Notes under the pieces: model-generated | Seen by the model: the letters and a program-made list of their open reading frames with translations, nothing else | Databases searched by the model: none | Told to the model about the DNA's origin: nothing | Position numbers and translations under genes: made by a program | Source: Frondihabitans sp. PhB188 | GTDB lineage: Bacteria; Actinomycetota; Actinomycetes; Actinomycetales; Microbacteriaceae | NCBI RefSeq assembly: GCF_003752365.1 | Contig: NZ_RJUO01000001.1 | Coordinates: 372,001 to 436,000, forward strand | Length of the DNA: 64,000 nt | Reading direction: 5' to 3' | Part shown: positions 11,027 to 18,614 of the stretch, in pieces | Position numbering within the stretch: position 1 is the first letter of the stretch | Layout: each line of letters opens with the position of its first letter

Positions 11027-12730
11027 TCAGCCGAGAAGCGCCTTCTCGAGGGTCTCGAGACCGACGCCGCCGAGCGCCAGTGCCTCCGAATGGAAGCGCT
11101 TCACGTCGAACCCGTCGCCCTCGCGCTCCGCGAGCCGGGCACGGAGCCCCTCCCACACGCGCTGGCCGACCTTGTACGACGGCGCCTGCCCCGGCCAGCC
11201 GAGGTAGCGGTCGACCTCGAAGCGCACCGTGGCCTCGTCGGCGTTGTAGTTGTCGGCGAGGAAGGCGAGGGCCTTCTCGTGGTCCCACGTGCCTCCGGCC
11301 GCGTGCGACGGAGTGCCGGGAAACTCCTTGCCGAGGTGCACGCCGATGTCGAGCACGACGCGGGCCGCGCGCATCCGCTGCCCGTCGAGCATGCCCAGTC
11401 GGTCGGCCGGGTCGGCGAGGTAGCCGAGCTCGTCCATCAGCCGCTCGGCGTAGAGGGCCCAGCCCTCGGCGTGGCCCGAGGTGCCGGCGATCGAGCGGCG
11501 GTAGGTGTTGAGGCTCGCGCGGTTGTAGACCGCCTGGCCGAGCTGGAGGTGGTGGCCCGGAACGCCCTCGTGGTACACCGTGGTCTTCTCGCGCCAGGTG
11601 GTGAAGGTGGTGACGCCGACAGGAACCGACCACCACATGCGGCCGGGGCGCGTGAAGTCGTCGCTCGGGCTCGTGTAGTAGACCCCGCCGTCCTGCGTCG
11701 GGGCGATCCTGCACTCGAGGGTGCGGATCGCCTCCGGGATGTCGAAGTGGGTGCGCCCGAGCTCCTCGACGGCCTGGTCGCTGGTCTGCTGCATCCACTC
11801 GCGCAGGGCGTCGGTGCCGTGCAGTACGCGTGCCGGGTCGGCGTCGAGCACCTCGATGGCGCGGGCGACGCTCGCCCCGGGCTCGATGGCCTCGGCGATG
11901 GCCTCCTGCTCGGCGGTCATGCGCGCGAGTTCGGCCACGCCCCACTCGTAGGTCTCGTCGAGGTCGACCGTCGCCCCGAGGAACCGCCGCGAGTGCAACG
12001 AGTACGCCTCGCGGCCGACTCCGTCGCCGTCGCCGGCGGCCGGAAGGAGCTCGGAGAGCAGGAACTCGCGGAAGGCCGTGTACGCGGCGGCAGCCTCCAC
12101 CGCTCCGACCGTCAGCGCCTCCCCCACCGCCTCCGGCAGCACCGCGTCGCCCGCGAGCTCCGGCGCCGAGACCAGCGACTCGAAGAATCCGCCGGGTGCG
12201 GAGTGGCGCGCGCACTGCTCGGCCACCGCGGCTACCTGGCGCTTGGCGGGCACGACGCCCTCGGCGATCCCCGCGCGCAGGGTCTCGGTGTAGCCGTCGA
12301 GGGCGCCCGCCACATTGCCGAGGCGCGCGGCGATGTCGCGCCAGTCTTTCTCGGTGGCGGTGGGCATGAGGTCGAAGATCTCGCGGATGCCCTGGGCGGG
12401 CGATGCGAGCACGTTGAGGTCTCGCAGCTGCAGGTGCAGGGCGTCGTATTCGAGGTCGAGCGTGAGCGAGGACTCGAGATCGTCGCGAGTGACCTGGTCG
12501 ACGGCGTCGACGACCGGTGCCGCGCGGAGCTCGTCGAGTGTCGCGCGCACGGCGGCGATGTACGCCGCGTGGCCGTCCGGCGAGGTGTCGCCGTACTCGC
12601 CGGTGCGCCCCTCGCGGCCGAGCCAGGTGGCCCACTGCGGATCGAGGTCGACGATCGTGTCGACCCACTTCTCGGCGACGGCGTCGATCGGGGTGGGCTG
12701 GCGGACGGCGGGCGTGGACTCGAAGCTCAT
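11027..12730 (-). CDS. DUF885 family protein, putative metallo-hydrolase
   Basis: The protein has 567 residues and is mostly helical. Near residue 380 is YHEGVPGHHLQLGQ, the family hallmark HExxPGHH resembling the HExxH zinc site of metallopeptidases; the later segment GHAEGWALYAERLMDELG supplies a further candidate Glu ligand. DUF885 proteins are widespread in actinobacteria, and most lack a proven substrate; peptidase activity is inferred from the motif. There is no signal peptide, so it is probably cytoplasmic. The start ATG at 12730 is backed by a TAGGCT box six bases upstream, so the gene has its own leaderless promoter although it follows the EIIB gene by 35 bases. Confidence 0.88.
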   Translation of the reverse strand: MSFESTPAVRQPTPIDAVAEKWVDTIVDLDPQWATWLGREGRTGEYGDTSPDGHAAYIAAVRATLDELRAAPVVDAVDQVTRDDLESSLTLDLEYDALHLQLRDLNVLASPAQGIREIFDLMPTATEKDWRDIAARLGNVAGALDGYTETLRAGIAEGVVPAKRQVAAVAEQCARHSAPGGFFESLVSAPELAGDAVLPEAVGEALTVGAVEAAAAYTAFREFLLSELLPAAGDGDGVGREAYSLHSRRFLGATVDLDETYEWGVAELARMTAEQEAIAEAIEPGASVARAIEVLDADPARVLHGTDALREWMQQTSDQAVEELGRTHFDIPEAIRTLECRIAPTQDGGVYYTSPSDDFTRPGRMWWSVPVGVTTFTTWREKTTVYHEGVPGHHLQLGQAVYNRASLNTYRRSIAGTSGHAEGWALYAERLMDELGYLADPADRLGMLDGQRMRAARVVLDIGVHLGKEFPGTPSHAAGGTWDHEKALAFLADNYNADEATVRFEVDRYLGWPGQAPSYKVGQRVWEGLRARLAEREGDGFDVKRFHSEALALGGVGLETLEKALLG

Positions 12731-12736
12731 GGTCCG

Positions 12737-12742
12737 AGCCTA
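12737..12742 (-). promoter_or_regulatory. -10 hexamer of the DUF885 gene
   Basis: TAGGCT six bases before the ATG at 12730, in the 35-base gap after the EIIB gene. Confidence 0.6.
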
Positions 12743-12765
12743 GGACGACCGGCCGACAGCAGTCG

Positions 12766-13077
12766 TCAGACCTCGATCGTCGAGCCGGACTGGATCGCCT
12801 CGACGAGCCGTGCCACGGCCGGGTCGCCCATGAAGAGCTGGAACGGCACGATGGGCGTGCCCTCGGTGACGACTTCGCGCGCGCGGGCGGCCAGGTTGTT
12901 CTGAGTGACGACGACATCGGCGTCGGCGGGGATCTCGCGGACCGCCGAGTGCTCGACGTGGACGCCGTTCTTCTTCAGCAGCTTCTTGAGGCTGGAGGCG
13001 AGCATGATGCTCGAGCCCATGCCGGCGTCGCAGGCGACGATCAGCTTCTTGACGTGTGATCCGTCGAGGGTGGCCAC
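12766..13077 (-). CDS. Orphan PTS EIIB component, mannitol type
   Basis: A 103-residue domain whose phosphocysteine loop reads ACDAGMGSSIMLASSL, with Cys16 as the expected phosphorylation site, matching the IIB domain of mannitol-type EII. It would accept phosphate from an EIIA and pass it to sugar bound by an EIIC. No IIA, IIC, or mannitol dehydrogenase gene is near, so partner and sugar are inferred only from the domain. I chose the GTG at 13077 because AAGGAG sits seven bases before it. An ATG at 13125 would add 16 weakly conserved residues and is less likely. The gene lies between polA and the DUF885 gene. Confidence 0.85.
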   Translation of the reverse strand: MATLDGSHVKKLIVACDAGMGSSIMLASSLKKLLKKNGVHVEHSAVREIPADADVVVTQNNLAARAREVVTEGTPIVPFQLFMGDPAVARLVEAIQSGSTIEV

Positions 13078-13133
13078 GGGGTGCTCCTTGTTCGAGGACG
13101 GAAGGGAGTGCTCTTGTTCCATCATGCGCCGTC

Positions 13134-15797
13134 TTAGTGCGCGGCGGCGTCCCAGCTCTCGCCGGTGCCCACGGAGACGTCGAGCGGCACCCGGAGGTCG
13201 GCGGCGGAGCCCATGCGGCGGCGGACGACGTCTTCGATCACGTCCACCTCGCCGGTGGCGACCTCGACGATGAGCTCGTCGTGCACCTGGAGCAGGACTC
13301 GGGACTGCAGCTCGCGCTCGTCGATCTCGGCCTGGACGCCGAGCATCGCGATCTTCATGATGTCGGCGGCGGAGCCCTGGATGGGAGCGTTGAGCGCGGC
13401 GCGCTCCGCGTTCTCGCGCAGCACGCGGTTCGACGACTTCAGATCGGCGAAGGGGCGGCGGCGGCCGAAGATCGTCTCGGTGTAGCCGTCTTCGCGGGCC
13501 TGCTCGACCACGTTGCGCAGGTACTCGCGAACGGCCCCGAACCGGTGGAAGTAGTCGGTCATCAGCTGCTTCGCCTCGGCGGTCTCGATCCGGAGCTGCT
13601 TCGAGAGGCCGAACGCGCTGAGGCCGTAGGCCAGGCCGTACGACATCGCCTTGACCTTCGTGCGCATGGTCGGGCTCACGTCGGCGGGCTCGACGCCAAA
13701 GATGCGGGCGCCGACGAACCGGTGAAGGTCTTCGCCCTCGGTGAAGGCCTGGATGAGGCCGGCGTCGCCCGAGAGGTGCGCCATGATCCGCATCTCGATC
13801 TGCGAGTAGTCGGCGGTGAGCAGAGTCTCGTACTCGGGACCGTGCTGGAAGGCGGCGCGGATCTCGTGGCCGACCTCCGTCTTGACCGGGATGTTCTGCA
13901 GGTTCGGGTCGATCGAAGAGATCCGCCCGGTGGTGGTGCCGGTCTGATCGTACGTCGTGTGGATGCGCCCGCCGTCGTCGACGGCCTTGTCGAGCGTGTC
14001 GATGATCTGGCGCAGCTTCGTCGCGTCGCGGTGCTTGAGCAGCAGGCCGAGGAAGGGGTGCGGATGCTTGTCCTGCAGGTCGGCGAGCGACCCCGCGTCG
14101 GTCGAGTAGCCGGTCTTCATGGAGCGGGTCTTGGGCATGTCGAGCTGCTCGAAGAGCACCTCCTGCAGCTGCTTCGGCGAGCCGAGGTTGACCTCGCGGC
14201 CGATGACCTCGAACGCCTCGGCGGCGATGTTGGCGGCCGACTCGCCGAGGCGAGCGGAGAGGGCGCGCAGGCCGGGCTGGTCGGTCGCGACACCGGTGAG
14301 CTCCATGTCGCCGAGGACCGACACGAGGGGGAGCTCGATGTCGCGGAGAACGCCGCGGGAGCCCTCGTCGAGCAGCTCGTCGAGCTCGTCGGAGACGCGG
14401 AGCGCGAACCAGGCCTCGGTCGCGACCCCTCCGGCTTCGTCGACGGGGACCAGCTGATTGGGGTCGGCGACCGGCATCCGCTCGCCGAGCAGCTCGTAGG
14501 CGAGGTCGGCGAGCACGAAGGAGTGGTTGCCAGGGCGCAGCAGCCAGGCCGCGATCCGTGGGTCGCCGTGAAGGCCGGTGAGCTCCAGGCCGGCTCGCTT
14601 GAGCGCCTTGTAGGCGCGCTTGGAGTCGTGGACGACCTTGGGCGACTCGGTGTCGAGCCAGGCCTCGAGGGCGACGTAGTCGCCGCGTCCGGCGGCCCAC
14701 GGGACGTACACGGAGTCGTCGGGCGCGGCGATGCCGAGGCCCGTGACCGTGCCGTCGGTGCCGTACTCGACAGCGACGCCGACCGGCGGCTTGTCGGCGC
14801 CCGCGTGAGTGCGGAGCCAGTGATCGAGCTCCTCGTCGATGAGGGTGCGGATGACGGGCGCCGCCGGGCCGGCCGCGACGGCTTCGGCTTCGGCGGGTGC
14901 TGCGGAGTCGTCGGCCAGGGCGACGACGCGTTCCTGCAAGGTGCGGAACTGCAGCTTGTCGAACACCTCGCGCACCGCGGAGACGTCGATGGGGCGGCGC
15001 TCGAGGTCGTCCGGGCCGACCGGCAGATCGACGTCGGTGACGAGGCGGTTGAGCTTGCGGTTGCGAACGGCGCGGTCGTACTGCTCGCGGAGCTTGTCGC
15101 CGACGACGCCCTTGACCTCGTCGCGGTGCGCGACGATCTCGTCGAGGGAGCCGAACTGGTTGATCCACTTGACGGCGGTCTTCTCGCCGACCTTGTCGAT
15201 GCCGATGAGGTTGTCGCTGGTCTCGCCGACGAGGGCGGCGATCTCGGGGTACTGGTGCGGCTCGATGCCGTAGCGCTCGAACACCTTGTCACGGTCGTAG
15301 CGGGTGAGGTCGGTGACCCCGCGAGCCGAGGGGTAGAGGAGAGTGACGTCGTCGTTGACCATCTGGATCGCGTCTCGGTCGCCCGAGACCACCTTGACCG
15401 TGTAGCCGGCTGCCGAGCCGCGGGCGGCGAGCGTCGCGAGGATGTCGTCGGCTTCGAAGTCGTCTTTGGTGATGGTCGTGATGCCCATGGCGTGCAGGGC
15501 CTCCTGCAGCAGGGGGATCTGCCCGACGAACTCGACCGGGGTCGCATCGCGCGTGCCCTTGTACTCGGGGTACTCGCGGGTGCGGAACGAGTAGCGCGAG
15601 ATGTCGAAGGCCACACCGAGGTGGGTCGGCTTCTCGTTCTTCATCAGGTTGAGGAGCATCGAGATGAAGCCGTGGATGGCATTCGTGTGCTGCCCCTCGC
15701 GGTTGACGAAGCTGTCGACCGGTAGGGCGTAGAAGGCCCGGAATGCGAGGGAATGACCATCGATTACGAGGAGGGTAGGCTTTGCTGCGTCCGACAC
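13134..15797 (-). CDS. polA: DNA polymerase I
   Basis: Pol I, 887 residues, fills gaps after excision repair and removes RNA primers. Residues 1-300 are the 5'-3' FEN-like nuclease (GDRDAIQ, GETSDNL, GIDKVGEKTA). The middle 310-500 region is the 3'-5' exonuclease fold without its catalytic acidic DxE motif (VAVEYGTDG stands where it should be), so proofreading is probably lost. Residues 510-887 hold polymerase motifs A (DYSQIEMRIMAH), B (KAMSYGLAYGLSAFGL) and C (QVHDELIVE). The start is a GTG at 15797 next to a TAGGCT box. The gene is divergent from the thioesterase. Confidence 0.97.
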   Translation of the reverse strand: MSDAAKPTLLVIDGHSLAFRAFYALPVDSFVNREGQHTNAIHGFISMLLNLMKNEKPTHLGVAFDISRYSFRTREYPEYKGTRDATPVEFVGQIPLLQEALHAMGITTITKDDFEADDILATLAARGSAAGYTVKVVSGDRDAIQMVNDDVTLLYPSARGVTDLTRYDRDKVFERYGIEPHQYPEIAALVGETSDNLIGIDKVGEKTAVKWINQFGSLDEIVAHRDEVKGVVGDKLREQYDRAVRNRKLNRLVTDVDLPVGPDDLERRPIDVSAVREVFDKLQFRTLQERVVALADDSAAPAEAEAVAAGPAAPVIRTLIDEELDHWLRTHAGADKPPVGVAVEYGTDGTVTGLGIAAPDDSVYVPWAAGRGDYVALEAWLDTESPKVVHDSKRAYKALKRAGLELTGLHGDPRIAAWLLRPGNHSFVLADLAYELLGERMPVADPNQLVPVDEAGGVATEAWFALRVSDELDELLDEGSRGVLRDIELPLVSVLGDMELTGVATDQPGLRALSARLGESAANIAAEAFEVIGREVNLGSPKQLQEVLFEQLDMPKTRSMKTGYSTDAGSLADLQDKHPHPFLGLLLKHRDATKLRQIIDTLDKAVDDGGRIHTTYDQTGTTTGRISSIDPNLQNIPVKTEVGHEIRAAFQHGPEYETLLTADYSQIEMRIMAHLSGDAGLIQAFTEGEDLHRFVGARIFGVEPADVSPTMRTKVKAMSYGLAYGLSAFGLSKQLRIETAEAKQLMTDYFHRFGAVREYLRNVVEQAREDGYTETIFGRRRPFADLKSSNRVLRENAERAALNAPIQGSAADIMKIAMLGVQAEIDERELQSRVLLQVHDELIVEVATGEVDVIEDVVRRRMGSAADLRVPLDVSVGTGESWDAAAH

Positions 15798-15803
15798 CCC
15801 GTC

Positions 15804-15809
15804 AGCCTA
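15804..15809 (-). promoter_or_regulatory. -10 hexamer of polA
   Basis: TAGGCT six bases before the GTG start of polA, in the 74-base divergent gap. Confidence 0.6.
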
Positions 15810-15871
15810 GCGGCCCCCTCCGACACTCGTCCTTGCCCGAGAGCTGACGCGACGAAACCCCGGGAGACACC

Positions 15872-16291
15872 GTGACCGACCAGCCGTTCAGCCCTGCCGC
15901 AATCGAGTTCCTGGAGCGTCGCGGCGCCGGCGAGCTGGCCGAGAAGATGGGCATCGAGATCCTCGAGCTGAGCGCCGACCGAGCCGTCGGCACCATGCCG
16001 GTCGAGGGCAACCGCCAGCCGGTCGGCATCCTGCACGGCGGGGCCCACGTCGTGCTCGCGGAGTCGCTCGGGTCGATGGCCGCGAGCGTGCACGCGGGCG
16101 AGGGCCGCATCGCCATGGGCATCGAGCTGAACGCGTCGCACAGCCGGGCCGCCTCGTCGGGGGTCGTCACGGGCACCTGCACGGCGCTGCACCTCGGCCG
16201 CACGCTCACGACCCACGAGATCGTCATGACCGACGAGCAGGGCCGGCGCCTGTCGACCGTCCGCATCACGAACATCCTCCGCGACGCCTAG
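15872..16291 (+). CDS. Hotdog-fold thioesterase, PaaI family
   Basis: A 139-residue single hotdog domain. The loop GILHGGAHVVLAESLGSMAA (from about residue 52) carries the HGG and a downstream Glu64, the arrangement of PaaI/4-hydroxybenzoyl-CoA thioesterase type II enzymes, which cleave acyl- or aryl-CoA thioesters. The actual substrate is unknown. In gut proteobacteria MenI/YdiI has the same fold; without men genes nearby a menaquinone role is only possible. The GTG start has GGGAGA about four bases upstream. It is the first of the few plus-strand genes and is transcribed away from polA. Confidence 0.88.
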   Translation: MTDQPFSPAAIEFLERRGAGELAEKMGIEILELSADRAVGTMPVEGNRQPVGILHGGAHVVLAESLGSMAASVHAGEGRIAMGIELNASHSRAASSGVVTGTCTALHLGRTLTTHEIVMTDEQGRRLSTVRITNILRDA

Positions 16292-16296
16292 GCCCT

Positions 16297-16380
16297 CAGA
16301 AATTCAAGGAGATTCTTCGCCGGGCGGGGCGATCCGCGCCGATCCGGGTCTGCACAGGCAAAAATCTCCTTGAATTTCTG
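16297..16380. repeat. Intergenic inverted repeat, 18-base perfect arms
   Basis: Arms CAGAAATTCAAGGAGATT (16297-16314) and its exact reverse complement (16363-16380) flank 48 bases that are much richer in GC. It starts six bases after the thioesterase stop, between convergent genes. The AT-rich arms stand out from the local composition. It is too widely spaced for a simple terminator and has no coding capacity. It may be a small dispersed palindromic element. Confidence 0.8.
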
Positions 16381-16394
16381 GGCGGGACGCGAAA

Positions 16395-16422
16395 ACGGCC
16401 GGCCCCCGAAGGGACCGGCCGT
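16395..16422 (-). terminator. Intrinsic terminator of the ANTAR regulator gene
   Basis: Minus strand ACGGCCGG...CCGGCCGT hairpin (16415-16422 with 16395-16402) followed by TTTT, 14 bases past the stop. Confidence 0.85.
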
Positions 16423-16436
16423 CCGTAACGCGACTG

Positions 16437-17042
16437 CTACTTCTTGACGCTGAGCTGCTCGATGATGGCCTGCGCCACGTCGTGCATCGTGAGGCGGCGG
16501 TCCATCGACGCCTTCTGGATCCAGCGGAACGCCTCGGGCTCGGTCAGCCCCATCTTCTCGTTGAGCAGGCCCTTGGCGCGGTCGACGAGCTTGCGGGTCT
16601 CGAAGCGCTCGACCAGGTCGGCGACCTCGGCCTCGAGGGTGATGATCTGCGTGTAGCGCGAGAGGGCGATCTCGATGGCCGGAAGGAGGTCGTTCGGGGT
16701 GAACGGCTTCACGACGTAGGCCAGAGCCCCAGCCTCGCTGGCCCGCTCGACGAGCTCCTTCTGGCTGAAGGCCGTGAGGAGGACGACGGGCGCGATGTGG
16801 TTTTTGGACAGCTGCTCGGCCGCGGAGATGCCGTCGAGCTTGGGCATCTTGACGTCCATGATGACGAGGTCGGGCCGGAGCTCGGTGGCCAGAGCCACGG
16901 CGGTCTCGCCGTCGCCGGCCTCGCCGACGACCTCGAACCCGTTGTCGCGGAGGATCTCGACGATGTCGAGGCGGATGAGCGACTCGTCTTCGGCGACGAC
17001 GACGCGACGGGGTGCTGCGGACGGTGCTTCTTGATCACTCAC
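16437..17042 (-). CDS. pdtaR: ANTAR-domain response regulator (PdtaR-like)
   Basis: A 201-residue regulator. The receiver domain (about 12-130) has the acidic pair in VAEDES, phospho-acceptor Asp63 in IMDVKMPKLDG, and the conserved Thr and Lys in LLTAFSQ and VVKPF. The C-terminal ANTAR RNA-binding domain (about 140-195) carries LVDRAKGLLNEKMGLTEPEAFRWI-type residues. ANTAR proteins dimerise on phosphorylation and bind paired RNA hairpins to prevent termination or block translation; the mycobacterial counterpart is PdtaR with sensor kinase PdtaS. No kinase gene is adjacent. The start is the GTG at 17042, with TAGGAT seven bases ahead; an upstream extension reads through the tRNA gene and is rejected. 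Confidence 0.93.
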   Translation of the reverse strand: MSDQEAPSAAPRRVVVAEDESLIRLDIVEILRDNGFEVVGEAGDGETAVALATELRPDLVIMDVKMPKLDGISAAEQLSKNHIAPVVLLTAFSQKELVERASEAGALAYVVKPFTPNDLLPAIEIALSRYTQIITLEAEVADLVERFETRKLVDRAKGLLNEKMGLTEPEAFRWIQKASMDRRLTMHDVAQAIIEQLSVKK

Positions 17043-17049
17043 GGGATGA

Positions 17050-17055
17050 ATCCTA
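17050..17055 (-). promoter_or_regulatory. -10 hexamer of the ANTAR regulator gene
   Basis: TAGGAT seven bases before the GTG at 17042. Confidence 0.55.
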
Positions 17056-17164
17056 CCGGTCTGTTCGTGGGGGCGCGCCGTTTCGGTGCACACGAGGGCG
17101 TGAGCACGGGGCGTCTGCTGGACGTTCGCACCATCGCGAATCACGAGCGTCGTCGTTCGTGTCG

Positions 17165-17246
17165 TGCGAATGGCGGGACTCGAACCCGCAAGCCGTGAGG
17201 CAGAGCATTTTGAGTGCCCCGTGTATGCCAATTCCACCACATTCGC
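17165..17246 (-). tRNA. tRNA-Leu (anticodon CAA)
   Basis: Eighty-two bases fold as a class II tRNA. The acceptor GCGAATG pairs with CATTCGC plus discriminator A; the anticodon loop CTCAAAA reads UUG codons; the long variable arm GCCTCACGGC and the T arm GCGGG-TTCGAGT-CCCGC are typical of tRNA-Leu. The 3' CCA is not encoded. It lies between the ANTAR regulator gene and cspA, transcribed with the former's orientation. Confidence 0.95.
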
Positions 17247-17507
17247 GCAGGCGACAAGCCTACTGGCTTCCATGAAGGGTCGATTCGCGACGACACGGGC
17301 GTCACATTGGATCTTCTTGGGCGAAAACCGCGCGTTCGGGGGTCAGCCTGCGATAGTGTGAGCCGCACTGGTTGTTGTGTTACGCATTTGTACTTCGCGA
17401 TGAGGCGCTTCGTCTCATCGTTCTTAGAGGGAGCGGACCAAAAAAGCACCGCGACGAGAGATCTCGATGGACGGGATCGAACACCTCTGATTGAAGGAAT
17501 AAGAAAA
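17247..17507 (+). promoter_or_regulatory. cspA promoter and long 5' leader
   Basis: This gene-free 261-base gap shows lower GC than its surroundings near cspA. A hairpin with arms CGATGAG (17398-17404) and CTCATCG (17414-17420) lies about 90 bases before the start. GAAGGAATAAGAAAA precedes the ATG as an A-rich ribosome binding region. Long structured leaders are known for cold shock genes; thermoregulation here is inference. Confidence 0.5.
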
Positions 17508-17711
17508 ATGGCAACAGGCACCGTGAAGTGGTTCAACTCCGAAAAGGGCTTCGGCTTCATCACCCCCGACGACGGATCCACTGACGTGTTCGCGCACTTC
17601 TCCGCGATCGCCGGCGATGGCTACCGCAACCTCGAAGAGAACCAGAAGGTCGAATTCGAGACCGCTCAGGGCAACAAGGGTCTCCAGGCCGAGAACATCC
17701 GCGTTCTCTAA
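17508..17711 (+). CDS. cspA: Cold shock protein, CspA family
   Basis: A 67-residue single cold shock domain. It begins [20 protein letters not shown], with RNP1 KGFGFI at residues 13-18 and RNP2 VFAHF at 27-31. It binds single-stranded RNA/DNA and melts RNA secondary structure. The ATG at 17508 is preceded by GAAGGAATAAG. The upstream in-frame extension has no domain and is rejected. It is monocistronic, ended by its own terminator. Confidence 0.96.
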   Translation: MATGTVKWFNSEKGFGFITPDDGSTDVFAHFSAIAGDGYRNLEENQKVEFETAQGNKGLQAENIRVL

Positions 17712-17730
17712 GTCGAACGACTTACTCGAG

Positions 17731-17760
17731 AAGCCCCGTCGACTTCGGTCGGCGGGGCTT
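17731..17760 (+). terminator. Terminator of cspA
   Basis: AAGCCCCGTCGAC-TTCG-GTCGGCGGGGCTT hairpin with one mismatched pair and a UUCG tetraloop, 20 bases after the stop, followed by CTTCGT. Confidence 0.85.
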
Positions 17761-17813
17761 CTTCGTGCTCGGCGTCGGGTGGCGAGTTCCTGCGCCCGGA
17801 GTTGCGATGGGGC

Positions 17814-18443
17814 TCAGCGCGGCAGCGGCAGACCGAGGAGCTCGGCGACCGGCTCGAAGTCGTGACGGGCCGTGATGTAGGTGAGCTCCGCGGAGGCCAG
17901 CGCCTCGGTCGACGGAGGGGCTGCGACCGTGGTCGGGCCGCTGACGAAGAGGCCGTGGTCGTTCTCGAAGGGCAGGTTCTCGACGGCGACCTTGGCCGCG
18001 CGGTAGCGGCGAGTGACGAGGCTCCAGAGGGCGAGCTCGTCGGCTGTCGAGTCGTCGGGCGCCAGCCGGGCGACGTCACCGGGGATCTCGACCGCCGGGA
18101 GACGCAGCACGACCGGCTCGGGCGCTCGGCCGACGAAGGCGTCTCGGATGCCGATCGCGCTGGCGAAGCCCACGAGGCCGCCGAGCGCGAACATCATCGC
18201 GAGGGCGAGCCAGTCGCTGACGCCTGCGTTGTTGACGGCCGACAGGTCGATCAGGAGACCGCCGGCGACTCCCCCGACGATGGCGGTCCAGTGGATGCGC
18301 GGGCGACGACGCGTGCGGCGGACCCGCTCGGCGGCGATGTAGCTCTCGCGCGTGTCGGGGACGCTGTGGCCGGTCGTGGTCGGCACCGCATAGAGCCGCG
18401 AGCCGTGCGTGAAGCACCCGGGGTGCGAGCCGTCGATCGCCAT
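17814..18443 (-). CDS. Hypothetical protein with two transmembrane helices
   Basis: A 209-residue protein I do not recognise. The N-terminal 50 residues are polar and end in an Arg-rich stretch (RVRRTRRRPR). Two predicted membrane helices follow (about 52-70 and 78-98), then a soluble C-terminal 110 residues. The positive-inside rule places both ends in the cytoplasm. A TAGTGT box lies six bases before the ATG. It converges with cspA and lies downstream of the pyk gene's terminator, so it is probably a single-gene unit. Confidence 0.8.
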   Translation of the reverse strand: MAIDGSHPGCFTHGSRLYAVPTTTGHSVPDTRESYIAAERVRRTRRRPRIHWTAIVGGVAGGLLIDLSAVNNAGVSDWLALAMMFALGGLVGFASAIGIRDAFVGRAPEPVVLRLPAVEIPGDVARLAPDDSTADELALWSLVTRRYRAAKVAVENLPFENDHGLFVSGPTTVAAPPSTEALASAELTYITARHDFEPVAELLGLPLPR

Positions 18444-18449
18444 GCCCCG

Positions 18450-18455
18450 ACACTA
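18450..18455 (-). promoter_or_regulatory. -10 hexamer of the two-helix protein gene
   Basis: TAGTGT six bases before the ATG at 18443. Confidence 0.5.
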
Positions 18456-18564
18456 TCGACGCGGCCCAGCGCCATGACCGAATCTCAGGAGGGTCACGGC
18501 TGGCGCGGCCCTCCTCGACATCTCTGATCGGGCGCAGGATCCGCCCCACCGCCTCCGGGCACGG

Positions 18565-18598
18565 CGAAGGCCCGCACCCCGAGGGGCACGGGCCTTCG
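18565..18598 (-). terminator. Hairpin terminator after pyk
   Basis: Arms CGAAGGCCCG (18565-18574) and CGGGCCTTCG (18589-18598), 16 bases past the pyk stop; no uridine run follows. Confidence 0.7.
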
Positions 18599-18614
18599 GC
18601 TGAGCGGATGACCG

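Noticed and set aside
17043-17164. Small RNA or gene between the ANTAR regulator and the tRNA
   Set aside because: No start with ribosome site, no stable hairpin-uridine end; probably promoter region only.
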